Shown in pieces: positions 49,366 to 59,948 of a stretch of DNA of 64,000 bases (position 1 is its first letter; every line of letters starts with the position of its first letter). The notes under the pieces were generated by a model. That model worked only from the letters and a program-made list of their open reading frames with translations, did not search any database and was not told where the DNA came from. Both the position numbers and the translations under genes were made by a program. The stretch spans positions 1,213,787-1,277,786 of the forward strand of contig NW_022985445.1 of NCBI RefSeq assembly GCF_010093595.1, in the 5' to 3' direction. The stretch is from Mytilinidion resinicola. Lineage: Eukaryota > Ascomycota > Dothideomycetes > Mytilinidiales > Mytilinidiaceae.

Positions 49366-50183
49366 ATGGCCAGCGAAATCACCGACCACGACCAGCACCC
49401 GTCGCCCTCGCACGACGATGTGGGCAATGGCAACGGCGCCCTCGTCCAAGGCGATGCCAACCGCGGCACCAAGCGGCCACGCCCAGCGGCCGACGACGAC
49501 GACGATGATGACGACAAGCCCGGCCGCGAAAGGCGGAAGATCGAGATCAAGTTCATCCAGGACAAGTCGCGTCGTCACATTACCTTTTCGAAGCGGAAGG
49601 CCGGCATCATGAAGAAGGTGAGTTTGCGCATGCATCGCGGCGCGCGTTCCGGCGCGTCGCATCACCACCACCTCAACACCACTTCGCATTGCTGACACTA
49701 CGCGCCAGGCCTACGAGCTGTCCGTCCTCACTGGCACGCAGGTGCTGCTGCTCGTCGTGTCCGAAACCGGCCTCGTCTATACCTTCACCACGCCGAAGCT
49801 CCAACCCCTCGTTACCAAGGCCGAGGGCAAGAACCTCATCCAGGTACAACATGCTGCGCATCCGTTGCGCTGGATACAGAATGCTAACACTGCTGCAGGC
49901 CTGCCTGAACGCGCCCGAGCCTGCCTCCGCCGATGCTAATGGCGTCGACGACAGCGGTCCCGTCGACTCGCCCGAGGACAACCATGCGCAGGTCCCGACC
50001 GGCCGCGCCCAGATGCCCGGCGGCAACATGCCTCCGCAATACATGACACCCGAGCAAGCGCTCCACTACCAGAGCTACCTCCAGCAACAGCAGCAGACGG
50101 CAAACCAATACCCAATGCCGCCGCAGGGAGGGATGCCGCGACACCCTCAGCAACACTACCAGCCCGATCAGAAATTGAATTAA
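49366..50183 (+). CDS. MCM1: MADS-box transcription factor Mcm1 (SRF type)
   Basis: DNA-binding regulator of mating, cell-cycle and development genes, acting with partner factors at CC(A/T)6GG-type sites in the nucleus. Exons 49366-49617, 49709-49843 and 49899-50183 encode 223 aa; introns are 91 and 55 nt, the second with a GCTAAC branch site. After a 50-residue acidic leader with an Asp run, the MADS domain reads GRERRKIEIKFIQDKSRRHITFSKRKAGIMKK across exon 1. It continues in exon 2 with AYELSVLTGTQVLLLVVSETGLVYTFTTPKL, the SRF/Mcm1 dimerisation part, at ~53-115. The C-terminus is Gln/Pro/Met-rich (LQQQQQTANQYPMPPQ), a typical fungal Mcm1 activation tail. The start is the only ATG ahead of the domain in frame. 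Confidence 0.97.
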
Positions 50184-52763
50184 ATGTCTTAATGTTGCGT
50201 CTGTCGTAATGTTGTTCTGCTATACGACCGGTAGAATGATCCGAGGTCATCATCATGTCTAACTCGAATATGGATACCCTCTCCTAATGGCGAAAAGTAA
50301 TATCGGTGCAGCACGGCCCCTTATGTCCAAGTGGTGCGTGATTGAGGGCCACGTGAGGCTTGCTTTCGCGGAAGAAGTGAAGGCGATGGACGGAGAAGAG
50401 GGCGGTTGGGGGTATTTGGGCGAGATGGTCTTGTCTGTCGGACGGAGTCAATGGAGACGGATTCTTTTTTGATCTTGTTAACTCTTTCACTCATCAATTG
50501 TGTGTTTGATTGATTCGCTTCGGATCAAGCAAGTATGTATTTTGCTCTGTCGCACCTAGCTTTTTTGAAAATTCCCCACCCCGAGCTGTGTTCCGAGCCA
50601 AAGTTACTGAAGAATCTTTTACAATGAACAATTATAACATCTAATCTCATGGTTGTCGAAGGATCAAAAGGCTACAATGATGACGGCGTCACATAAGCTG
50701 GTTCCTCCCGAATGGCTCGAATAATCGCAATAATGAAGCCTGCATTCCTTACATCTCCTCTCCAAACGAAGCAACCTGTCTCCAGTCATCAGCGCGCTTA
50801 ACCTCTAACGCCGGTTAGCTCGGTATCTTGCTAGCAGATGCCTTCCCGTGCTACCAATCCAGGGTCATATCCACAACATGCACGGTGTGTATTGTGGCAC
50901 TACCAACGCTCCACTCGTCTATTCCTCCCTTCTCCTCCTTCAGAACGCGACGTCGTCTAGCTTAATACAGTAAGTGGCAACCCCTCTCGAGGCACCTGCA
51001 TGCCCTGTACCTGCAGATCGGCTGTCGCACACTGGCCTGTACCTGTGCTTGTATGTACACAGTATGTACAGTACAGACCTTCTGTGTACATGATCGGTTG
51101 GAGTTGCGTGCGATGCGGCTTGCAAGGAACAGGGCGGTTCTCAGAGGACACGGTGAGCGGATCGAGCAGACACGGCAGAGGGCTGGCGGCGAGGTTGTGG
51201 GACTATGATGCTCACACTGAATTTTTTAAGATTCAGGACCCACATTGATCTGTAGTCCTAAAGGCCTACGTTTACGGCATCCAGCTTTATCAGATCTCAA
51301 GATGCTGGATGCTCGATAATGAATAGGTAGTGGATGGATACAGCGTGACCGGACGACGGAAGGACATTGCAGCTGGCCCCCTAGCACGCTAGCACCCGAG
51401 GGGCTGGCTCGGCCGGCCCGGAGCTTCTTGTGGGGATAGAGATACCGCTTTGGGGAGGTTCCTATCTGGAGGCGTTTTGCGGTGGAGGGAATACGGCGCG
51501 CGGGTGGCTATGGGAGATGGCGCGCAGGACGCTAGGGAGGGTCTCTATCTGAACCCGTTGATATCGCTTCATGGAGAAGGTTGACGTCTAACGACAATGC
51601 CAGCAAAGAGTGGGGATTATCGTGTTCAGGGCGTGGATGAGAATGCTGTTCAACGGCCTGCTTGGAAGACTGTTACCTTGAATAAGATCTAAAGGACGAA
51701 ACATTTCGGAGCAAACGATATGAAATTCTCGGAATTGGATAAGCCCGAAATGCGTCAGGCTTGATAGGCGTTCACTAGAGTCTGGGGATTCGACGCTTCG
51801 CACCTTCAGGGACTGGCTCGCGGGAAGATATATGGGCACAGATCTCCGCCAACGGACCGACTTCTTCTCCTACACACAGCAGACAACGAACCGTGGACGC
51901 GTCTCCACCTCGGCCATGTCACTCCAGTTATCACGGCGAAGCAAAAAGCAACACCTCATCGGATTCCACTATGCAACCACGGGCTCCAAGCATGTGCCTG
52001 TCTGGCTCGGAGAGGCCGCGCGCGATCCAGGGGTGGGCCGCCAGACACGGGGGCTCTAGAAGGCGGGTGGAAGAAGTTTAATCGTCCCAATCACAGGCGC
52101 TCCGGGCCACCACCACCACCGGCGCCACGTCGAAGAAGGGAGCGCCCCCAGCCCTCTCCCGCGCGAACACACAGACAGGCTGCCCATCACTATCGCTGCC
52201 CTGGCCTGCGTGCAGCGCCCCCCACCCTCTTGTGCAGGCCGTACTCCCTAGGGACAGCCTAGCGCCCTCCCAGCTATCCGCCATGCAAAGTACTTGAAGC
52301 ATGAGTCTGTCGCGGTTTCGGTAGTTTGCTGCGGCATATCATTGCTGTTTAGTTCATCCTTTCAGAATCGTTTCCTGCTGCTCTCTGCCCTCAGCGTGTC
52401 AAATTAAGACTTTATCGGCCTCCTGCGCGGTGACCGACATTTGAATGCTGTCAGCGAGCTTTATCTAGACTCGTTATCTCTGGCCTCAGCGCGCGCCCTC
52501 TGAGCTCCCAGCCCATGTTTATGTGGAGATAAATACATCAACTCAGCTCCCCTAGCCTCCTGTTTGGAGCTTTTCGTCCGAGGTCTCCCCACCGCCAACG
52601 TCGATTAGGCAAAGAGGTCCAGCTTGTGCTACAAAGTACCTATAAGCAATCGCGACCCTGCGACCTCAAGCGAAGCCTCCCAAGCTTCAACTGACGTCTC
52701 CCGACGACACATCCACTTGAACTCCAAGACTTCGATTAGCCTCGAGCACCACGGTCAGTCAAG
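50184..52763. other. intergenic region with permease promoter
   Basis: A 2.6-kb spacer between two + strand genes. Open frames here are short and without recognisable features. At the right end, 52461-52533 holds three GATA-factor sites ahead of the permease. Near 51040-51090 several TGTACA/GTATGTAC strings cluster, of unknown meaning. Confidence 0.45.
52461..52533 (+). promoter_or_regulatory. cluster of GATA-factor sites upstream of the permease
   Basis: TTATCT occurs at 52461-52466 and 52474-52479 and AGATAA at 52528-52533, three WGATAR sites within 73 bp and 230-300 bp before the ATG at 52764. Such pairs are the binding pattern of AreA/Nit2 nitrogen regulators. Nitrogen control is an inference that fits the transporter type. 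Confidence 0.45.
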
Positions 52764-54500
52764 ATGGAGCAAGAAAAGGACATCGCAAAGGCCCCTTCGC
52801 TGGACTACGAAACCGGCAAGTCCAGCTTCCTCGACGAAGATGCCATGAAGCTCGCCGAGATGGGCTACACCCAGGATATGAAGCGCAACTTCTCTGTCTG
52901 GTCCGTCTTGGGTGTGGGATTCTCTCTCACCAACTCCTGGTTCGGTATCTCCGCAGCCATGATTACTGGTATCAATTCAGGAGGACCGCTTTTGATCATC
53001 TACGGCATCATCCTTATTGCGCTCATCTCGACCTGTGTCGGTATCTCGCTGTCTGAGCTGGCGAGTGCCTTGCCGAATGCTGGAGGCCAGTATTTCTGGG
53101 CGAACGAGTTGGCTCCGAAGCGATATGCCAATTTCGCGTCCTACCTCACTGGATGGTTTGCGTGGACCGGGTCTATCTTCACCTCTGCGTCTGTGGCTTT
53201 GGCTATGGGTAGCGCATTGGTAGGATGCTGGCAGCTTGGCCATCCTGATTTGTGAGTACCTTCTCTTTGTCGATAGGGTTCCTGTAAACTTAAAGAGACG
53301 ATTCATGGATTATAAGAGGCTATGCCTATGAACCCTTTTAGCTGACTTTTTTCCAGCGTGATCAAGCCATGGCATGTGTTCGTCGCGTATCAAATCACGA
53401 ACATATTTTGCTTCTTCTTCAACTGCTACGGAAAAACCCTGCCCAAAGTCGCAACCTTCACCCTTTGGATCTCCCTTGTCTCCTTCTTCGTCCTCCTTGT
53501 CGCAGTACCTGCCTCAGCACCTACCCACCAGCACGCCAAATTCGTCTTCGCCACCTTCATCAACAACACGGGCTGGAGCCAGAACGGCATTGCCTTTATT
53601 GTGGGTCTCGTCAACACTAACTGGGCTTTTGCGTGTCTAGACTGCGCAACGCATATGGCGGAAGAGGTACATAAGCCGGAGCGCATGATCCCCATTGCCA
53701 TCATGGGCACCGTCGCCATCGGTTTCGTCACCTCCTGGTTCTTCTCCATCTCCATGTTCTTCTCCATTGTTGGCGACTTCTCGGACATCGCTGGAACCTC
53801 CACCCTTGTACCCATCTTGGAGCTCTTTTACCGTGCCTTCAGCGAAAACACCGCTGGTGCCATCTTCGCTGAGATCCTAATCATCCTGACTGGATATGGC
53901 TGCTTGATTGCGAGCCACACATGGCAGAGCCGGTTGTGCTGGAGCTTTGCGCGTGATAGAGGTCTTCCGGGGCACCAGTGGTTGTCGAAGGTCCACCCAA
54001 CGCTCGGTGTGCCTGTGGTCGCCCATTTCGTTAGTTGCGCGTGGGTAGCTGCCGTGGGTTGCTTGTATTTGGGATCCTACACTGCCTTCAACTCGTAAGT
54101 TTCCCCTCGGTTCAAGAATCTTGGAATCTATAACTAACAATCTCGAAGCATGGTCACAGCCTGCATCGTCCTCCTCTACGTCTCATACGCCATCCCAGTC
54201 GTCTGCCTCCTGATCAAGGGCCGCGACAACATCCAGCACGGCCCCTTCTGGCTCGGCCCTATCGGCCTCTTTTCGAACATTGTCCTCCTGGCCTGGACCC
54301 TGTTCACGATCATCATGTACAGCTTCCCATATGCCAAGCCCGTGCTTGCTAGCAACATGAACTATGTCAGTGCCGTGTATGGCGTCGTCATCACGCTCAT
54401 GACTACTGACTGGGTTGTGCGCGGACGTAAGAGCTACAGAGGTCAGGAAAGTCGGCATGCCGAGGTCGAGGATGTTGTCCGAAGGGAGAGCGTGGGATAA
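52764..54500 (+). CDS. choline/GABA-type permease (APC superfamily, Hnm1/Uga4-like)
   Basis: Plasma-membrane permease of the fungal amino acid/choline transporter family, importing choline, GABA or related amines. Exons 52764-53251, 53357-54094 and 54149-54500 encode 525 aa; introns are 105 and 54 nt. The protein has 12 predicted TM segments. Family landmarks are the N-terminal LAEMGYTQDMKRNFSVWSVLGVGFSLTNSWFGIS, the SELASALPNAGGQYFWANELAP loop, THMAEEVHKPERMIP and the WSFARDRGLPGHQWLSKVHP loop. The short hydrophilic C-terminus carries a Lys and Ser. A GATA-site cluster upstream suggests nitrogen regulation. Substrate cannot be settled between choline and GABA from sequence. Confidence 0.92.
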
Positions 54501-56719
54501 TAGTCCTTGGTGGATTGGCTTCCTTTTCAAACTGGCTTTGGTAGAGGAAATGGGTGCATAGGCGCTAGAGATACCTTGTGAGATTCGTCCAATTTTAGGC
54601 GGAACACTCTGAACGCTTTGAAGGCATATCTTACAGTCGTTATCAAGAGATTCTATAATACCACTCTTAACCTTCTTGTTCTTCAATTAGCTCAGTCGCA
54701 ACTGTCTCTTCCTCGTTAATTGTCAAGGCACAATCAATACTGTCGGCTAAAACACGTGCTTCTACAAGATGTCTAGGGAAGGGTTCGGGACCAAATCTGC
54801 AAGAAGAGCACAGGAAATTGTTTGATACTCAGCAACCAGACTACTCGGACAAAGAAAATGGTTTCCGTGTCTTCTTCTCTCGTAGAATCTTCTGATTCAT
54901 TTTCAGGTCTACTTCTCTGCCCCTTCTCATTCCCTCCACCAAGCATCAAACACCTCTGCACCCGTCCTTCTTCCAACACCTCCCCTGGACCAGCGCTCGT
55001 TTATGTTGCCTCCTCGGTACCGAACACCAACGGCTCACTACTGATGTCCGCCTTCTGCCCATCTTACCCCTGCCAAAAAACCAGGCAGCTTGATTGCGAG
55101 ATTCTGCTCCCTATCCTGTTCCCCCTCGGCCAATCGATCCACCCACTTATCCAACTCCAGAATGGAGAGTTCGAGGACGCCGTTACGATTGCTTCCCATT
55201 TTTTGAGTAGGTTTGCTCAATGAGTGCGGCAAGTGCTCTGCATAGTTGCGCCCTCTTGACAGAGACTTTGTCGGTCGGGCGCACCTCAACACTCAGAGGT
55301 AGAAGAGTAGTCATGTCCCGGCTTGGTTTCGCGAAAGCTAGGCCAATTCGAAAGTCTCTTCATCCAAAGTGGTGAAACTCTCTTATAACCTCTTGCGCAA
55401 AGATCCGCCCTACGCCTACCCTACGAAACCTCCCCATCGAGGTACGTATACAATTAAGCACAGCGTACGCTGGATGCCGAAATCCTAAAGATCCGAACCC
55501 TAGGCCTCCTTTAACATGCGTGGTCGAAACATGTACAGCGTACACTGAAACATCGGTATCGCTCAGATCCCTCGTGTTGTTGCCCGTCTCTTCTGGGATT
55601 TCTGGTCGGTATCGCTCAAAGTGGGTCAATCCGGCAAAGGACATCGGGGAACGATTCGGAAGATATACCGTTCCATGATAGTAGATGTAGGTTTCTGATC
55701 ACATGACGACGCGTTGAATTTCTCGGTTGCGTTGACCATCTTGTAAAGATAAGAAATGAACCACGACGCGGGTAATCTTCGCTCGTGCAACGATTGTACA
55801 TGATGTTGTGTCGACATCCACGCTCGGCTCTGGACTTTCAAGTAAATCCGACGTATTAGGAAGACTTACTGATAGGAGCTTTGAGCTGAAAAGCTTGTTG
55901 TAAAAAGCGCGATCGAACCTTTTACTTTTGAGTCTGCCCGCTGATCTTATATCAGTCCTCGCCCCTGAAAGACTTGTGATAAAGAAATTCAGTTAGGCTA
56001 GATGCGTCGTGGTGAACAAACGGTTGCTTGTATCGGTGGTGCTGCTGCTGCTGAACGTGTTATCAGAATGACGAACAGTAACTAGACTAAGATTTCAACG
56101 ATGCCTGAGTGGTTGAAGGGTAACTGTTTCTAAATCTGGTGCGAAGAATGCATGATTAAATTTGACTAAGAAGATGAGCTGCGTCCAGAGACAGATTTGG
56201 GCTGGATGATTAGGACAGGAGTCGTGGGATGCGATAGGGAGGGGATCTGGCAGGGGAATTGATGTGAAGGGAGAGCTTTCGGGATACAGAGAAGCGAGAA
56301 CAAGACTGGTGCGCATTAGGAGTGGTGTTGTATAGCCTACTCGTCATTGGCCGTTCCTCTAGTGTCAAGGACCCAGAAGATGAGATATGCGTCAAATACC
56401 CTATGTTTCCATAAAGTGTGCTTGAGACGTTGACTTTCATCAGTGTCCTTGATCCTATGCATTTCAGCATCTCATCAGGTAGAACATTCTTGTGAGAATC
56501 CTCTGTATTGTGAGTCCCGCCGTTTCCGGTACGTCTCATCTAGGAGCCACCACCATAAGCACGTAAAAGTTCAGCCTTTCATGATTCTCATTGTTCGAAA
56601 ATCCGACCCTAAGATGATTGTTCTGGCAAGAAAATGCACTGAGCTTGTCCATTCCTCGTCGAAATGGTCCCAGAAAGCCCAGAGCCCACAAAGCCACTCA
56701 TCCCTCGACACTCGACCAC
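54501..56719. other. intergenic region with a possible split small ORF and a tRNA-like relic
   Basis: A 2.2-kb spacer between the permease (+) and RPL24 (-), whose 3' ends face each other. Two signals are listed separately: a frame-split small ORF on the minus strand around 55.07-55.31 kb and a tRNA-arm-like string at 56096-56125. Otherwise nothing is supported. Confidence 0.4.
55074..55314 (-). other. possible small gene split by a frame change
   Basis: On the minus strand an ATG at 55314 opens a 43-codon frame (MTTLLPLSVEVRPTD..) that stops at 55183. Overlapping it, the next frame reads MGSNRNGVLELSILELDKW..LPGFLAG and runs straight into a GTAAGA donor-like site near 55074. Both halves have plausible codon choice and amino-acid content, and they meet at a run of six A (55197-55202). 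Removing one A would join them into about 80 residues. A downstream acceptor TTGCAG near 54799 could continue the frame for seven codons to a stop. I do not recognise the protein; this may be chance. Confidence 0.3.
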
Positions 56720-57529
56720 TTAACGGGTAGTCGCTTTGACCTTGGGTGCCGAACCCTTCGCTCCTTGCTTGCTCTGAATCCGCTGGGTCTGACCCTTCGC
56801 CGCCGCCGACGCCGACTTGGCCTTCTCCTGCTTCTTCTTGCTCTCTGCCGCAGCCTTCTTCTCCTTACCCTCACTGATAGCGGCAGCACGGGCGGCTGAA
56901 CGAGCCTCGGGACGCATGGAACGGCGCTCCTTGATGACGTCGAGCGAGGCACCAACGATGGCGCGCTGGTGCTTCACGGTGCGGCGAGATCGCTTCTTGG
57001 CAACTTCCTGTTGGTGGCATAATATTAGCCCTGAAAATATACGCGACATCCTGATGGTGCGAGGTCTGATATGCGCAATCGCCGTAAGTAGGGGGTTGTG
57101 GATTCGCTTCCGTTGTATGAAGGAGATCCTGCAACCCCCCCTCCATCCGTCGGGATCCTATTCCAATTGCCTCCAAAATGTGTATACGAGCGATTCGGCG
57201 CCACTAACCTCAGAAATGCCCTTCTTGTGCTGCCTCCGGTAGAGTGTGGTCCAGGCGATCCGACGGGGGTTCTTTCGCTGCAAGAAGAGCGATTCGGTCT
57301 TGCCATTTTGGAATCGGAAGATCTTGCTGTCGCCGCGGACGTAGAGTTTGCCCTATCGTCGCGAATTGATACGTCAGCTTTGGCTGCTTCACAGAGCATG
57401 CCGTCGTCCACAACGCTCAGTTGGAGGTGGCGGCTTATGAGGTGCGGCATTGGCGCTGGGGAAGGGGTGACAACGCACCTTGCCGGGGTAGATTTTCTGG
57501 CCGCTGAAGGAGTCGTCGTAGGTACGCAT
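56720..57529 (-). CDS. RPL24: 60S ribosomal protein eL24
   Basis: Component of the large cytosolic ribosomal subunit at the subunit interface. Minus-strand exons 57529-57479, 57352-57209 and 57007-56720 encode 160 aa, the usual eL24 size. The spliced protein begins [17 protein letters not shown] and continues with [18 protein letters not shown], then [20 protein letters not shown] and [16 protein letters not shown]; the last two segments are diagnostic. The C-terminal third is the expected Ala/Lys-rich helix and tail. The two introns (126 and 201 nt) are longer than most here, as is common for ribosomal protein genes. The gene lies just downstream of UBC13 on the same strand. Confidence 0.97.
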
Positions 57530-58440
57530 GTTGGCGGTGGTGATGCGATACCTGGGGGTTAGTGTACTTTGAGGTCGTCGTCGTTGCGGAGTTTTTGGCT
57601 TTGTGTGCGGAAGCGAAGTTGCCAAGACCGATGGAAGTGCACGGGCTACATCAGAGAGAATGATCGTCATTTCACTTTTCCTTCCGAGGCGCGAGATCAT
57701 ACCTTGAGATCTCACTAGAGAGCGCTGAGACCGTATTTAGAACATGGGACATCTTCAGTTAAACACAGGGAACTACACGGACTTCATATATCAATCATAA
57801 AATCTACCATCTTGATGTTGAGGTTTTGACAACGATAGATAGATTATATGTTATATAGGTCTAGTCTAATTTCGGGGCTTTCAGAAGCTAGATGAAGGGT
57901 AGATTGTGAGCGAGTAGCTAGTTTTCTCCTCCCGTTCATAGTCGTAGCCTGCCTTAAGGATTTGATTTTTGATATGGAGGAAATGGTGAAGGCAATAGCT
58001 ATATAGTGGTCTTCGCACCATAGAGAATTTCCCAGAGGCCAGTGCGAAGCCCCGTTAAGCGGTTTGGATACTCTAGGGAAGATGCCGGCTCCGAGGGTCC
58101 ATGGTATTGTTAGTATTTGAAACAGTGTCAAAATAGTTCGTCTAGGCTAATGTACTATCACTGTACCTTCGCAGTCAAGTTTTGATCAAATATAGCATTC
58201 TATTTCATCCAGAGGATGCTAGAGGGTCTCGAAAGCACTCGCCAACCGATTTAACACTCAGCTGCGAAGGAGATAGTAGGTCAAGCCAACCAATCGAATC
58301 GCGAACGCCCGACGCTTCCAAAGCCTTCTTCGAAGGTGCATGTCTAGAAAAGTCGGCTGTACCCACAATCTTGCCGTAAACGCCGTTATGAAGTTCGTAA
58401 GGGAGCTAGGCGATTGCTGCCCGATGTGCCGATACCGCGT
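57530..58440. other. RPL24 promoter and UBC13 3' region
   Basis: A 0.9-kb spacer between same-strand genes. The first 200 bp are the RPL24 leader and promoter, C-rich and with CT steps on the minus strand. The remainder is AT-rich and shows no gene. Confidence 0.45.
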
Positions 58441-59080
58441 CTAATTCGCATAAGTCCTAGTCCATTCTCGAGCTGTCTCGATGGCTGCTTTCTCATCTTC
58501 CTTCCATTTCTGAGCCACATCGTTTGCGAGAGGGTCGTCGGGGTTAGGGGCGCCCAGGAGCGCTTGGATGGAGAGAAGTATTGTGCGGATCTGGAGGGCC
58601 GGGGACCAGTTGTCTACCAAGTGTTAGGGTTTTTTTCCAACAGCAGATATAGAGGACACATACTTTTCAGGACATCTAAGCAGATACGCCCAAGTCTGTC
58701 GATGTTTGGGTGGTAGATCTTGGTCAAGAACCGGATCTTTGGGGGCGTCATGGGATAGTCGTCCGGAAGAAACAGCTCTAGCTTGAAGATGCCTCCTAAC
58801 ATTTCAAACACACGTCAGCACTTCCGAGATATCAGTAAATCCCATTCTAGCTCTTGGTCTCACCTTCATATGGAGATTGTGAGGGTCCGTGGATGGTGAC
58901 GTCGAAATAGCGGAGGTTGTCTTCATGGGGAACTGCGTTGATACCCGGGACTCTGTATACATCTATTGTTAGCACAGGCTAGAGAAGGCTGAAGGGTTTA
59001 TATCCCCAGGGTGGAGAGTGTTCTTACGGCTCTGCCATCAAACGCTCCGTCTCCTTGATAATCCTCTTAGGAAGGGCCAT
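58441..59080 (-). CDS. UBC13: ubiquitin-conjugating enzyme E2 Ubc13
   Basis: E2 that, with an Mms2-type partner, builds K63-linked ubiquitin chains for error-free DNA damage tolerance. Minus-strand exons 59080-59028, 58952-58864, 58795-58664 and 58613-58441 encode 148 aa, the usual length, and all phases close. The protein starts [21 protein letters not shown]; the [17 protein letters not shown] segment, [23 protein letters not shown] (HPN motif) and [17 protein letters not shown] follow in order. The cysteine in RICLD is the active site. The [21 protein letters not shown] end is typical. Asn replaces the usual Asp after the LDVLK in many relatives, a mild change. It is divergent from MTC5. 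Confidence 0.97.
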
Positions 59081-59948
59081 GGTTTCTCAAGGCGCAGGCG
59101 CTGGGCGTTTTGGGAGAACCTCGATAGTACCGACAGTCAGCGAAGTACGCCTATCGCTGTGATGTGGTCTGCTGCGTGTAGAAGATCGCAGCGCAAGGGA
59201 AAGGTAGGTGACTGAAGGCGTGGTCGCGCAGGAAGGTCCGCCCGGGTGTCACCGCAATCCAGAGGTGAATTTAAGACGTGGGAAGTCAACGTGCAAGGCT
59301 CAAGTATGCAGACCAGAAGCCGAATTATGAGGGATAAGAAGAGGGTCTCAAGGCTGTGTGCTGTTGTCGCGGCCAAAGTTGACAAGCCGAGATTCTCAGT
59401 CAGTCAGTCAACCTTGGGAATCATGCCCCTCGTCGCCTGGGCCGCCCCCCCGCAGGAGGGACCCTGAACAGAAAGTGGCAGTCCCAATTCTAACACTTCC
59501 TATTCGACGTACTCGCTCTGTCTATGCACCTGCTGAAAACTGCTTGAAGTCCTCTAGTACAATATTCAAAGCTGTAGAGCGATGATTTGGCAAGCCTGAT
59601 AGCTCTCCGGGCCATCCCAGACGGTGTTGAACTGCCACTTTATCTTCAGCAAGGCTGCCCTCCAGATCTAGGTCGAACACTCTTGCGGTCATCGCCAAGC
59701 CTCTGTATATGATCAATTCCAGCAATTCCAGAGCCCTGGGCCTCTTCATAAGAGCTATATGGACTCATAGTCTCTATCGCTGCTTTCTACGCGTTCATTT
59801 CCCACTGCTTCAGCTGCATAGAGCGTAGTGTTGATCTCAGCTAGAAAGCCTCATCGGGTGTAGCTCGCGACAACATAGGCGGCACCACCGCAGCTTCTAT
59901 CGGCAACCCATCGCCGACGTCGAGCTTGAGCGTCGAAGCTCCGCGACC
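59081..59948. other. divergent promoter between UBC13 and MTC5
   Basis: An 0.87-kb spacer that carries both promoters. No TATA box or strong regulatory cluster was recognised, and no gene is supported. Confidence 0.45.

Noticed and set aside
55190..55205. Programmed -1 ribosomal frameshift at A-AAA-AAT in the small split ORF
   Set aside because: A -1 slip would enter the third frame, which gives no plausible continuation; the plausible partner frame needs +1.
57008..57478. snoRNA in the RPL24 introns
   Set aside because: Neither intron contains a C box (RTGATGA) paired with a D box, nor an evident H/ACA layout.
10047..59080. A functional genome-maintenance gene cluster (Brn1, Sen1, SLF2/Nse6-like, Ubc13)
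   Set aside because: The genes are spread over 49 kb with unrelated genes between them and on both strands; fungal housekeeping genes are commonly interspersed like this.
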